Shown piece by piece: positions 49,651 through 58,184 of a DNA stretch of 64,000 nt. The position numbers and the translations under genes are program-made. The notes beneath the pieces are model-generated. The model saw only the letters and a program-made list of their open reading frames with translations, was not told the DNA's origin and did not search any database. The stretch lies in the NCBI RefSeq assembly GCF_042665095.1, contig NZ_JBHTBV010000003.1, one strand, 5' to 3'. Positions within the stretch are counted from its first letter, which is position 1, and the number at the start of each line of letters is the position of its first letter. The stretch comes from Gordonibacter pamelaeae (GTDB lineage: Bacteria; Actinomycetota; Coriobacteriia; Coriobacteriales; Eggerthellaceae).

Positions 49651-51407
49651 CAGGCGAACAATCCGCCGAACAGGTCGACCTCGGAGCCCCACACCTTCGT
49701 GTTGCGCTGCGCGAACGCCACCGCGTCGGTGAGCGCCATGAGCGAGATGTCGCGGCGCGCGCCCGTCTTGCGGTGCTTGATCTCCACCTTGCCCTCGGCG
49801 AGGCCGCGCTTGCCCACCACGACCTGCAGCGGCCAGCCCACGAGGTCGGCATCGGCGAACTTCACGCCGGCGCGCTCCTTGCGGTCGTCGATGACCACTT
49901 CCAGGCCGAGCTTCGCCAGGTCGCCGGCCAGCTTCTCGGCCGCCGGCTGCACCTCGTCGTCGCCCACGGTGAGCGGCAGCACGCACACGTGCGCCGGCGC
50001 CACCGAGAAAGGCCACGCGATGCCGTTCTCGTCGTTGTGCTGCTCCACGATGGCCGCCATGGTGCGCGACACGCCCACGCCGTAGCAGCCCATGAGGAAC
50101 GGCTGCTCGGAACCGTCTTCCGCCATGAACGTGGCGCCCATGGCCTTCGAGTACTTGTCGCCCAGCTGGAACACCTGCGACACCTCGATGCCGCGCGCGC
50201 CCTCCAGCGGCAGGCCGCACTTCGGGCAGCTGTCGCCGGGCTGCACGATGCAGAGGTCGGCCCACTCGTCCACCTTGAAGTCCACGCCCAGCTGGGCGCC
50301 CACGTAGTGGTAGCCGTCCTCGTTCGCGCCCACGACCCACTTCGGCACGGCCTGCAGGCTGCGCGCCGCGATGACGCGTGCGGCCTCGGGCAGGCCGACC
50401 GGGCCCATGGAGCCCTTGTGCAGGCCGAAGGCCTCCATGTCCTCGTCGGTGAGCAGCGTGAAGCCGCCGGCCACACGCTCGGCCTTCAGCTCGTTCAGCT
50501 CGTGGTCGCCGGGGATGAACAGCACCACCAGGTCGCCCGCGTCGTTCTTGCCCGACAGCGCCTTCACGGTGGAGGACTCGGGGATGTCCAGGAACGCCGC
50601 CAGCTCGGCGATGGTGTGCACGCCCGGCGTGGCCACCTTCTCCATGGCCGGCACGTCGTAGACGGTCGGGCGCGCCAGGCAGTCGCCCGCCTCGGCGTTG
50701 GCCGCCCAGCCGCACGCGCAGTGCACGAGCTCGGCCTCGCCCGCTTCGGCGAGCGCCATGAACTCGCAGGTCACGCTGCCGCCGATCTGGCCGGAATCCG
50801 CCTCCACGGGACGGTAGTCCATGTCCATGCGCTCGCAGATGCGCCCGTAGGCGGCGCTCATGTCGTCGTAGGTCTTCTGCAGCGACTCCTGGCTCGCGTG
50901 GAAGCTGTAAGCGTCCTTCATGATGAACTCGCGGCTGCGCAGAAGGCCGAAGCGCGGGCGGATCTCGTCGCGGAACTTCACCTGGATCTGGTACAGCGTG
51001 AGCGGCAGCTCCTTGTAGGAGCGCAGCTCGTTGCGCACGAGGGCCGTGATAAGCTCCTCGTGGGTGGGCCCGAGGCAGAACTCGCGGTCGTGGCGGTCCA
51101 CCAGGCGCATGAGCTCGGGGCCGTAGTCGTTCCAACGGCCGCTCTCGTGCCAGAGCTCTCCGGGCTGCAGCGCCGGCATCATGATCTCCTGGGAGCCGAT
51201 GGCGTCCATCTCCTCGCGCACGATGCGCTCCACCTTCGCCAGCACCCGCTTGCCGAGCGGCAGGAACGTATACACGCCCGAGGCCGTCTTGCGGATCATG
51301 CCGGCGCGCAGAAGCAGCTTGTGGCTGGCGATCTCCGCATCGGTCGGGTCCTCCTTGAGCGTGGGCACGCACAGCTCGCTCATGCGCATGATATTCGCGT
51401 TCGTCAT
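49650..51407 (-). CDS. proS: Prolyl-tRNA synthetase, bacterial type
   Basis: 585 residues, class II. It contains an editing domain inserted between motifs 2 and 3 (~225-400), which marks the bacterial form. LLLRAGMIRKTASGVYTFLPLG, REFIMKDAYSFHA (motif 2 region), CYGVGVSRTMAAIVEQ (motif 3), and a C-terminal anticodon-binding domain are evident. AGGAAAG precedes the ATG. The start lies in the ispG stop codon (ATGA). Confidence 0.96.
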   Translation of the reverse strand: MTNANIMRMSELCVPTLKEDPTDAEIASHKLLLRAGMIRKTASGVYTFLPLGKRVLAKVERIVREEMDAIGSQEIMMPALQPGELWHESGRWNDYGPELMRLVDRHDREFCLGPTHEELITALVRNELRSYKELPLTLYQIQVKFRDEIRPRFGLLRSREFIMKDAYSFHASQESLQKTYDDMSAAYGRICERMDMDYRPVEADSGQIGGSVTCEFMALAEAGEAELVHCACGWAANAEAGDCLARPTVYDVPAMEKVATPGVHTIAELAAFLDIPESSTVKALSGKNDAGDLVVLFIPGDHELNELKAERVAGGFTLLTDEDMEAFGLHKGSMGPVGLPEAARVIAARSLQAVPKWVVGANEDGYHYVGAQLGVDFKVDEWADLCIVQPGDSCPKCGLPLEGARGIEVSQVFQLGDKYSKAMGATFMAEDGSEQPFLMGCYGVGVSRTMAAIVEQHNDENGIAWPFSVAPAHVCVLPLTVGDDEVQPAAEKLAGDLAKLGLEVVIDDRKERAGVKFADADLVGWPLQVVVGKRGLAEGKVEIKHRKTGARRDISLMALTDAVAFAQRNTKVWGSEVDLFGGLFA

Positions 51408-52471
51408 AGCTTTCCTATCTCCTCCATCAAAGCGTCCACGATGGCCTTCTCCTCCACCTTGCGGACGACGTCTCCCTTGGAAAACACCACGCCCATCCCT
51501 GCTCCGCACGCCACGCCGATGTCGGCGTCGGCAGCCTCGCCCGGGCCGTTCACCACGCAGCCCATGACGGCCACCTTGAGCGGCTTGCCCAGGTTCGCGA
51601 TGCGCTCCTCCACCTGCTGCGCCAGCCCGATGAGGTCCACCTGGCAGCGCCCGCACGTGGGGCAGCTCACGAGCTCCGGCGCGCGGCGGCGCAAATCGAG
51701 CGCCGCGAGCAGCGTCCAGCAGGCACGGACCTCCTGCACGGGGTCGTCGGTGAGCGAGATGCGCAGCGTGTCGCCGATGCCCTCTTCCAGCAAGATACCC
51801 AGGCCACAGGCGCTCTTGATGACGCCCTGGAACAGGGTGCCGGCCTCCGTCACGCCGATGTGCAGCGGGCACGTCGGCAGCTCGCGGGCGAGCTGGCGGT
51901 ACGTGGCCACCGTGGCCATGACGTCGTGGGCCTTCGCGCTGACCACCAGGTCGCGGAAGCCGCGGCCCTCGCAGTAGCGCACGTAGTCGGCGGCCGAGCG
52001 CGCGAGCTTCTGCGCGAGCGTGAGGTCGGTGCGCGCGGCCAGCTCGACGTCGAGCGAGCCGGCGTTCACCCCGATGCGGATAGGGATACCGGCCTCCCCC
52101 GCCGCGTCGAGCACGGCGTCCGTCTTGGCGAGGCCCCCGATGTTGCCGGGGTTGATGCGCAGCTTCGCCGCGCCGCGGCGCGCGGCCTCAACCGCGATAT
52201 CGGCCGAGAAGTGGATATCGGCCACCACGGGCAGCGGCGAGGCGGCGCACACGGCCTCGAACGCGTCGAGGTCGGCCTTGTGCGGGATGGCCATGCGCAC
52301 GACCTCGCAGCCGGCCGCCGCCAGCGCCTCGATCTGCGCGAGGTTCGCCGCCACGTCGCCGGCCGGGGCGTTCAGCATGGACTGCACGACGACGGGCGCG
52401 CCGCCGCCGAGCGGCACGCTGCCCACCATGACCCGCCGGGTCCCCTTGTTCGGCTTCGCTGTGCCGGGCAT
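51404..52471 (-). CDS. ispG: HMBPP synthase (GcpE)
   Basis: 355 residues. Reduces MEcPP to HMBPP in the MEP pathway. PVVVQSMLNAPAGD, KLRINPGNIG and the cluster-binding CPTCGRC plus MGCVVNGPGE are diagnostic. The ATG at 52471 is preferred because GGAGG is 5 nt upstream; an in-frame ATG at 52507 lacks an SD but lies ~10 nt after a TACAAT box. It is coupled to proS. Confidence 0.94.
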   Translation of the reverse strand: MPGTAKPNKGTRRVMVGSVPLGGGAPVVVQSMLNAPAGDVAANLAQIEALAAAGCEVVRMAIPHKADLDAFEAVCAASPLPVVADIHFSADIAVEAARRGAAKLRINPGNIGGLAKTDAVLDAAGEAGIPIRIGVNAGSLDVELAARTDLTLAQKLARSAADYVRYCEGRGFRDLVVSAKAHDVMATVATYRQLARELPTCPLHIGVTEAGTLFQGVIKSACGLGILLEEGIGDTLRISLTDDPVQEVRACWTLLAALDLRRRAPELVSCPTCGRCQVDLIGLAQQVEERIANLGKPLKVAVMGCVVNGPGEAADADIGVACGAGMGVVFSKGDVVRKVEEKAIVDALMEEIGKL

Positions 52472-52577
52472 CCGCCCCTCCGTTTCCTCAAGCACCTCAA
52501 ACCGCATGTCGGGCTATTGTACCGCCGAAAGCGGCCCGCCCGAGGTCCCTTCACGAAGTCTGCCGCAAAAACCGACC

Positions 52578-52603
52578 GGAAGCGGCCGGCGGAAGCGGCC
52601 GGC
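52578..52603 (+). repeat. Two tandem copies of a 13-bp unit
   Basis: GGAAGCGGCCGGC occurs twice in direct succession in the 518-bp gap upstream of ispG. This gap (52472-52989) also holds the 160-bp inverted-repeat element and otherwise no gene that I can support. Confidence 0.75.
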
Positions 52604-52702
52604 AAGCAACCGACAGGTGCCCCGAAGGGATTCAAGGTGCGCCGTACCGATCTGAGCCTTGCGCGGGCCGCTCGAAGCGAGAGCCAAGACCGAGGCCCCG
52701 TT

Positions 52703-52862
52703 GCACAGTAATCACCGATTTTCTACCGATTCGAGGCAGGAACCGCCTGCGCGAACGCGCTTCGTCCGGGACTTCGGACGTTTTCCCTGCTCGCGAGGTG
52801 ATGATGAAAGCGGCGTAATCCCGGGAGAGGAACAGCCCGTCGAAAACCGGTGATTACTGTGC
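52703..52862. repeat. 160-bp element bounded by 21-bp inverted repeats
   Basis: The left arm (52703-52723, starting GCACAGTAATCACCG) matches the reverse complement of the right arm (52842-52862) at 20 of 21 positions. The interior (~118 bp) includes GTCCGGGACTTCGGAC, a local hairpin, and no ORF. It lies between rseP and ispG. Overall length is the same as the 17264-17424 element but arm sequences differ. Confidence 0.7.
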
Positions 52863-52989
52863 CTTTGCGGCCCCATCCCAAGGATGCACGGAGGGCGCCT
52901 CCGGCGCGACGGGGCAAGCCGGGACCCGAAGGCCGGATTCCAAAAGCGGCCGGGCGATCAGCGGGTTCCGGCGGCCCCGAGGTCGCCGC

Positions 52990-54096
52990 TCACCAGTTCC
53001 CGAACACGAACCGCTGGATGTCCTGGTTCGCCATGATCAGGAAGAATCCTAGGAACAGCAGCATGCCCGCCGCGGAGAGGTAGTTGAGCGCCCGCGTGGA
53101 CACCACGCGCCGTGACACCTTCTGGAACACCTCCACCACGAAGCGCCCGCCGTCGAGTGGCGGGATGGGCAGCAGGTTCATGATGCCGAGCGACACCGAG
53201 ATCATGGCCGTGAAGCTCAAGATGCCCATGAGCCCCATGTCCACCGCGTCCTTCGACATGACGGCGATGCCGATGATGGAGGTGGTGTTCGACACGGTGT
53301 CCGCGGCGGTCGCGGGATTGAACAGGCTGGCCACCAGGGCGATGACCTGGCCGATGTAGGCGAAGCCGGCCTGCAAGGACTGCAGCGGCGTGAGCGCGGC
53401 GTGGTAGAACACGCCGGTGTTCGGGCTCTGGGCCTCGAAACCGATCACCGAGTACATGAGCACGAACAGCAGCATGGCGAACAGCAGGTTCACGAACACG
53501 CCGGCCACGAGGATGACGGAGCGCTTCCAGAACGGCAGCGCACGGTACTGCTGGCGGTACTCGCCCTGATACAACGCATGCGCGTCGTCCACCGGGCGCG
53601 CCTGCCCGAGCGCATAGGACGCCGGCGCCGGCTCCCCCGCCGCCGCGGCCTTGAGCTGCTTCTTCGTGGGCGCCGTCGCGACGGCGCGGTACGTGTTGTA
53701 CTGGTCCTTCTTCGTGGGGCCCTTGATGCTGCCCCACTCCACCAGCTCCTCGAGCGCATCGTACGCCTCATCGTCGGAGATGCCGCAGTCGCGCGCGATG
53801 TCCTCCATGTTGGCGGTGCCGCGGCGGTAGAGCGCGGCGAGCACGGCCTCGAGGTGCGGGCTCATCTCGCCCGCCTCCATGCCGCACACCTTCGCGTACC
53901 CGCCGAGCGGCACGGCCGTCACGCCGAATCGCGTGCCGCCCCGCGTGAAGCCGATGCTCGGCCCCGGCAGGCCCAACATGAACTCCGTCACCCGCACGCC
54001 GAACGCGCGCGCCGCCAGATAGTGCCCGCCCTCGTGGATGAACACGAGGAACCCGAGCAGGATCGTGGCGTATATTATCATCAGAACTATATCCAT
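52990..54096 (-). CDS. rseP: Site-2 protease (RseP/MmpA-like) lacking PDZ, with winged-helix-like insert
   Basis: 368 residues. The zinc protease motif is HEGGH (21-25) in the first membrane segment and LLPIPPLDGGR gives the third ligand. The usual PDZ domain between membrane segments 2 and 3 is absent. Instead, residues ~78-145 after the first segment look like a small winged helix (LEAVLAALYRRGTANMEDIA, GISDDEAYDALEELVEWG). It cleaves membrane proteins such as anti-sigma factors. Its place between dxr and ispG is the conserved one. ATG 54096 has AAAGGA upstream. Confidence 0.9.
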   Translation of the reverse strand: MDIVLMIIYATILLGFLVFIHEGGHYLAARAFGVRVTEFMLGLPGPSIGFTRGGTRFGVTAVPLGGYAKVCGMEAGEMSPHLEAVLAALYRRGTANMEDIARDCGISDDEAYDALEELVEWGSIKGPTKKDQYNTYRAVATAPTKKQLKAAAAGEPAPASYALGQARPVDDAHALYQGEYRQQYRALPFWKRSVILVAGVFVNLLFAMLLFVLMYSVIGFEAQSPNTGVFYHAALTPLQSLQAGFAYIGQVIALVASLFNPATAADTVSNTTSIIGIAVMSKDAVDMGLMGILSFTAMISVSLGIMNLLPIPPLDGGRFVVEVFQKVSRRVVSTRALNYLSAAGMLLFLGFFLIMANQDIQRFVFGNW

Positions 54097-54158
54097 GAAC
54101 TCGAATCCTTTCGAGCGCGAGGTTGGGAAAACCAACGCGGTTTCCCGCGCCTGCGCCC

Positions 54159-54187
54159 ATTATAGGAAACGGGGAGCCCGCCCGAAC
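54159..54187 (-). promoter_or_regulatory. Promoter upstream of rseP
   Basis: TATAAT on the minus strand (54164-54159) with a weak -35 TTCGGG near 54181-54187 and 16-17 bp spacing. It would allow rseP-ispG-proS expression apart from dxr. The 209-bp gap between dxr and rseP otherwise holds no gene. Confidence 0.55.
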
Positions 54188-54305
54188 CGATGTGCGGGAA
54201 AAACCTACAAGCCCTGTGGAAAATGCACATGGGAAGCCGACGGCGGCAGTGTGCGCAGCCGACCCTTTCTTGCAAAGGGGGCCGCCTAAAAGTCCCGCTT
54301 GCCGC

Positions 54306-55586
54306 CTACCGTCCCGCGATCCACTCCCGGGCCTTCATGCGGGCCCAGGCGTCCACGGCCTCCAGCTGCTCCAGGCTCTCCACGGGCTGTACGTCATGGG
54401 CGTCCATGACGGCCTCCACGCAGGCGGCGATGCCCAGGTACGTGCCCTCCTCGGCGAGGAACGCCGCCACGGCCACCTCGTTCGCGGCGTTCATGGCGCA
54501 GGGCAGCGTGCCACCGCGCTCGCCGGCCGCGCGCGCGAGCGCCAGGCAGCGGAACGTGTCGGTGTCGGGCGCAGCGAACTCGAGCGAGCCCAGCTTCGTG
54601 AAGTCGAGCGGCTCCACCGGCGCGTCCCAGCGCTCGGGATACGACAGCGCGAACTGGATGGGGATGCGCATGTCGGTGGTGCCGAGGTGCGCCTTCACGC
54701 TGCCGTCGGAGTACTCCACCATGGAATGGATGGCGCTCTGCGGCTGCACCACCACGCTGATGCGGTCGTAGGGCATGGCGAACAGGTGGTGCGCCTCGAT
54801 GACCTCGAGCCCCTTGTTCATGAGCGTGGACGAGTCGATGGATATCTTCGCGCCCATGTTCCACGTGGGGTGCGCGAGCGCCTGGGCGGGCGTGATGTGC
54901 GCAAGCTCGCCGCGCGTGCGGCCGCGGAACGGGCCGCCCGACGCCGTCACCCACAGGCGGGCGACCTCGCGCGCATCCTCGCCCAGGAGGCACTGGTAGA
55001 TGGCGCCGTGCTCCGAGTCGATGGGCATGAGCGCCCCGGCGGGCCCGGCGGCGGGCGCCGTGCCGGCCGCGCGGCGCTGCGCGTCCACCTGCGCGGCCAG
55101 CGGCATGATGAGGTCGCCGCCCACCACGAGCGACTCCTTGTTGGCCAGCGCGAGCACCTTGCCCGCGCGCAGCGTCTCGTAGCTGGCACGCAGCCCGGCC
55201 GCGCCCACGAGCGCGTTCACCACGATGTCGGCCTCCGGCAGCCGCACGAGGTCGGCCACGGCCTGCGCGCCGAACCCGAGCGAGCCCTCGCCGGCCGCGC
55301 TGCGGCGCGCCACGGCCTCGGCCAGCGACGACGGCGCATCCGTCGCCGGCTGCGCGCCGCCGCGCGCCTGCGCGGCCAGCTCGTCGGCCACCGGCTCGCC
55401 CGCCAGGCGCCCGTCGCCCACGGCCAGGTGGTGCACGCCGAACTCCCGCGCCTGGGCCAGCAGCTCCTCCGCACGCGTGCCCGCGGCGAGCGCCACCACC
55501 TCTAGCTTGTCGGCATGGCGGCGTGCCACGTCGAGCGTCTGCGTGCCGATGGAGCCGGTCGACCCCAGTACGACGATGCGTTTCAT
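54306..55586 (-). CDS. dxr: 1-deoxy-D-xylulose 5-phosphate reductoisomerase
   Basis: 426 residues. NADPH-binding GSTGSIGTQTLDVA is at the N-terminus; metal and substrate residues fall in MPIDSEHGAIYQCL and TASGGPFRGR; MGAKISIDSSTLMNKGLE and MNAANEVAVAAF follow. It is longer than usual (~390) because of an Ala/Gly-rich insertion at ~75-100 and another near 190-205. It is the second MEP enzyme and lies between cdsA and rseP. Confidence 0.95.
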   Translation of the reverse strand: MKRIVVLGSTGSIGTQTLDVARRHADKLEVVALAAGTRAEELLAQAREFGVHHLAVGDGRLAGEPVADELAAQARGGAQPATDAPSSLAEAVARRSAAGEGSLGFGAQAVADLVRLPEADIVVNALVGAAGLRASYETLRAGKVLALANKESLVVGGDLIMPLAAQVDAQRRAAGTAPAAGPAGALMPIDSEHGAIYQCLLGEDAREVARLWVTASGGPFRGRTRGELAHITPAQALAHPTWNMGAKISIDSSTLMNKGLEVIEAHHLFAMPYDRISVVVQPQSAIHSMVEYSDGSVKAHLGTTDMRIPIQFALSYPERWDAPVEPLDFTKLGSLEFAAPDTDTFRCLALARAAGERGGTLPCAMNAANEVAVAAFLAEEGTYLGIAACVEAVMDAHDVQPVESLEQLEAVDAWARMKAREWIAGR

Positions 55587-55628
55587 ACGTGCCTCCTTGC
55601 GCTCCGCGCGTTCACGCAGGCGCGATGC

Positions 55629-56549
55629 CTAATAAGGTATGCAGCCCCCGGCCACCAGCAGGATGGCGGAGGTCACGGCCACCAGGAACAGCGAGTCGCA
55701 ACGGTCGAGCAGGCCGCCGTGCCCCGGCATGATGGTGCCGGAGTCCTTGAAGCCGGAGTTGCGCTTGATGCGGCTCTCGGCCAGGTCGCCGAGCACGCCC
55801 ATGAGGCCGCTCGCCAGGCCGAACAGGATGGCCTGCGGGATGGACATGGTCACGCCGGGCACGAGCGTCATCAGGCACCAGAACACCGCCGAGCCCGCGA
55901 GCCCGGCGAAGAAGCCCTCCCAGCTCTTCTTCGGCGACGTGCGCGGAGCCAGCTTGTGCTTGCCGAACTTGCTTCCCACCAGGTAGGCGAACGAGTCGTT
56001 GGCCCATACGCTCAAGAGGATGCCCAGCACCAGCACGCCGCCCCAGGGCGCCGGCAGCGCCTCGCGCACCACGATGATGCCCGACAGCAGCATGCCGCAG
56101 TACGCGGCGCCGAAGAAGCTCACGCCCACGTCGGGCACGCGCGCCCGCATCCAGAACACGTACCACACGATGAGCGCCAAGAGCAGCGCCAGGCTCACGT
56201 ACAGCGCCCCGTTCAACCCGAGGAAGAACACGCTCACGGGATACAGCATGGCGGCGATGATGCCCAGCATCTCGTTCGGCAGCTTCGCGTCCTGGCGCAG
56301 CATGTAGTAGAACTCGCCGGCCGTGATGCCGGCCATGGCCACGAGCAGCGCGAGCGTGGTCCATTCGCTGGCCAGCACGCACACCACGGACACGACGATG
56401 TAGACGAACCCGGTGCGGAAGCGCACCTGGAAGTTCGTGGGGTTCTTCAGCTTCTTCGGGGTCTTGTCCTGTGCGAAGTTCTTGAGCCGCTCCTTGCGCG
56501 TGCGGTCGTCCTCTTCCGGAACCGCCTCGTCGGCCCGCCGCGGCTCCAT
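55629..56549 (-). CDS. cdsA: Phosphatidate cytidylyltransferase
   Basis: 306 residues. A ~40-residue charged N-terminus precedes about eight membrane segments. The signature GDLAESRIKRNSGFKDSGTI-MPGHGGLLDRCDS near the C-terminus is diagnostic. It makes CDP-diacylglycerol for all phospholipids. Its ATG is 1 nt past the uppS stop. Confidence 0.95.
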   Translation of the reverse strand: MEPRRADEAVPEEDDRTRKERLKNFAQDKTPKKLKNPTNFQVRFRTGFVYIVVSVVCVLASEWTTLALLVAMAGITAGEFYYMLRQDAKLPNEMLGIIAAMLYPVSVFFLGLNGALYVSLALLLALIVWYVFWMRARVPDVGVSFFGAAYCGMLLSGIIVVREALPAPWGGVLVLGILLSVWANDSFAYLVGSKFGKHKLAPRTSPKKSWEGFFAGLAGSAVFWCLMTLVPGVTMSIPQAILFGLASGLMGVLGDLAESRIKRNSGFKDSGTIMPGHGGLLDRCDSLFLVAVTSAILLVAGGCIPY

Positions 56550-56550
56550 C

Positions 56551-57330
56551 CTACTTCACCGCCCCGAACCGGCGGTCGCGCCCCTGGAACTCCAAGAGCG
56601 CCCGCAGGAGCTCGTAGCGGTCGAAGTCGGGCCACAGCACGTCGGTGCACACGAACTCAGAATAGGCGATCTGCCACAGCAGGAAGTTCGACACGCGCAT
56701 CTCGCCGCTCGTGCGGATGAGCAGGTCGGGGTCGGGGATGTCCGCCGTGTACAGGTGCCGGGCGAACGACTCCTCGGTAAGCTCCTCGGGCGCGCGTCCG
56801 GCGCGCACCGCGGCGTGGGCCTCGTCCATGAGCGAGCGCATGGCGTCCAGCATCTCCACGCGGCCGCCGTAGTTCACGGCCACCACGAGCGTCATGCCGT
56901 CGTTGTCCTTCGTCTTCTCCCACGCCTTCGCGAACGCGTCGCGCGTCTTCTTCGGCAGCTCGTCGGTGCGCCCGATGGTCATCACGCGCACGTGCTCCTC
57001 GTGCAGGCCGTCCACCTCGGCGAGCATCGTGGTGGCGAACAGGTTCATGAGGCCGATGACCTCTTCCTGCGGCCGTTTCCAGTTCTCGGAGGAGAACGAG
57101 TAGATGGTGAGGTAGCGCACGCCCACGTCCGACGCGCAGCGGATGGTCTCGCGCACCGCATCGATGCCGGCCTTGTGGCCGAACAGGCGGTTCTTGCCGC
57201 GCTCCTTGGCCCACCGGCCGTTGCCGTCCATGATGACGGCCACGTGCTCGGGCACCGCCGCAGGGTCGAGCCGTGTGGGATCGAGGTCGGCGGGAGGGTT
57301 CGGGAATATGTAGTCGAGCGGTTTGTTCAA
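56551..57330 (-). CDS. uppS: Undecaprenyl diphosphate synthase
   Basis: 259 residues. HVAVIMDGNGRWAKERG contains the catalytic Asp, followed by YLTIYSFSSENWKRP and TSGEMRVSNFLLWQIAYSEF. It makes the C55 carrier for cell-wall synthesis. The start appears to be a TTG at 57330 with weak GAAAGCAG upstream. Between it and frr lies the structured repeat copy B. Confidence 0.94.
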   Translation of the reverse strand: MNKPLDYIFPNPPADLDPTRLDPAAVPEHVAVIMDGNGRWAKERGKNRLFGHKAGIDAVRETIRCASDVGVRYLTIYSFSSENWKRPQEEVIGLMNLFATTMLAEVDGLHEEHVRVMTIGRTDELPKKTRDAFAKAWEKTKDNDGMTLVVAVNYGGRVEMLDAMRSLMDEAHAAVRAGRAPEELTEESFARHLYTADIPDPDLLIRTSGEMRVSNFLLWQIAYSEFVCTDVLWPDFDRYELLRALLEFQGRDRRFGAVK

Positions 57331-57383
57331 GGAAGCACTGCTTTCAAGTCGTACGCCAGCCGCACAGGTTGATCTCGAACTCC

Positions 57384-57549
57384 CCGGTTGGCTTAGTAAG
57401 TCAGCGAGAAGCGTTGCGGTGCCCCAGATCGTGGGGATGGCGATGATGAAGCGTACTTCAGTACGCGAGTCATCGGCATCGCCGCGAGATGGGGTGCCCC
57501 AACGCTTCGCAGCGTCGAGCAGTTCCGGCGGCCGGCAGGCCGCCGGAAC
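57384..57549 (-). repeat. Structured intergenic repeat, copy B (between frr and uppS)
   Basis: A ~166-bp element beginning 2 nt after the frr stop. On the plus strand it starts CCGGTT...AAGTCAGCGAG, has a central CGTAC-TTCA-GTACG hairpin (57451-57464), GCAGCGTCG, then GTTCCGGCGGCC (57522-57533), loop GGCA and GGCCGCCGGAAC (57538-57549). Flanks and loops agree with copy A while stems differ by paired changes. Confidence 0.72.
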
Positions 57550-57550
57550 G

Positions 57551-58108
57551 TTAGATTTCCATCACTTCGGCTTCCTTCTTCTTGAAGGCCTCGTCCACCT
57601 GGGCCACGTACTTGTCGGTGAGCTTTTGCACCTCGGCCTGGGCGCGGCGCTCGTCGTCCTCGGGGAGGTTGTCGTCCTTCACGCAGCGATCGAGGGCGGC
57701 GTTGGCGTCCTGGCGCGCCTTGCGCACCGCCACGCGGGCCTCCTCGGCATAGTTCTTGCACTGCTTCACCAGTTCGCGGCGGCGCTCCTCGGTGAGCGAG
57801 GGGAACGGCAGGCGGATGCACGAGCCGTCGTTCGACGGCGTGACGCCCAAGTCGCTCTCCATGATGGCATGCTCGATGGCGCCCAGCACGCCCTTGTCCC
57901 ACGGCTCGATGACCAGCATGTGCGCGTCGGGCGTCTTGATGCCGGCCATCTGGTTCACCGGCGTGGGCACGCCGTAGTAATCCACCTTGATGCGGTCGAG
58001 CAGCAGGGCGCTCGCCCGCCCCGTGCGCACGGAGCCGAACGCCTCGCCCAGCGATGCGAGCGCACGCTCCATGCGCTCCTCGGCCTGCAACATAATATCA
58101 TCAACCAT
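57551..58108 (-). CDS. frr: Ribosome recycling factor
   Basis: 185 residues, the usual length. MERALASLGEAFGSVRTGRASALLLDRI-type N-terminus and the C-terminal helical hairpin (EERRRELVKQCKNYAEEARVAVRKARQDAN) are diagnostic (shown in part). It splits post-termination ribosomes with EF-G. It follows pyrH by 76 bp, the conserved gene order. Confidence 0.96.
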   Translation of the reverse strand: MVDDIMLQAEERMERALASLGEAFGSVRTGRASALLLDRIKVDYYGVPTPVNQMAGIKTPDAHMLVIEPWDKGVLGAIEHAIMESDLGVTPSNDGSCIRLPFPSLTEERRRELVKQCKNYAEEARVAVRKARQDANAALDRCVKDDNLPEDDERRAQAEVQKLTDKYVAQVDEAFKKKEAEVMEI

Positions 58109-58184
58109 GATCGGCTCCTTTCACCCAACTCCCTGCGGTGCGGCGGCGCGCACCGATCGCCCGCGCCGGAGCGCGGACGTGCCT

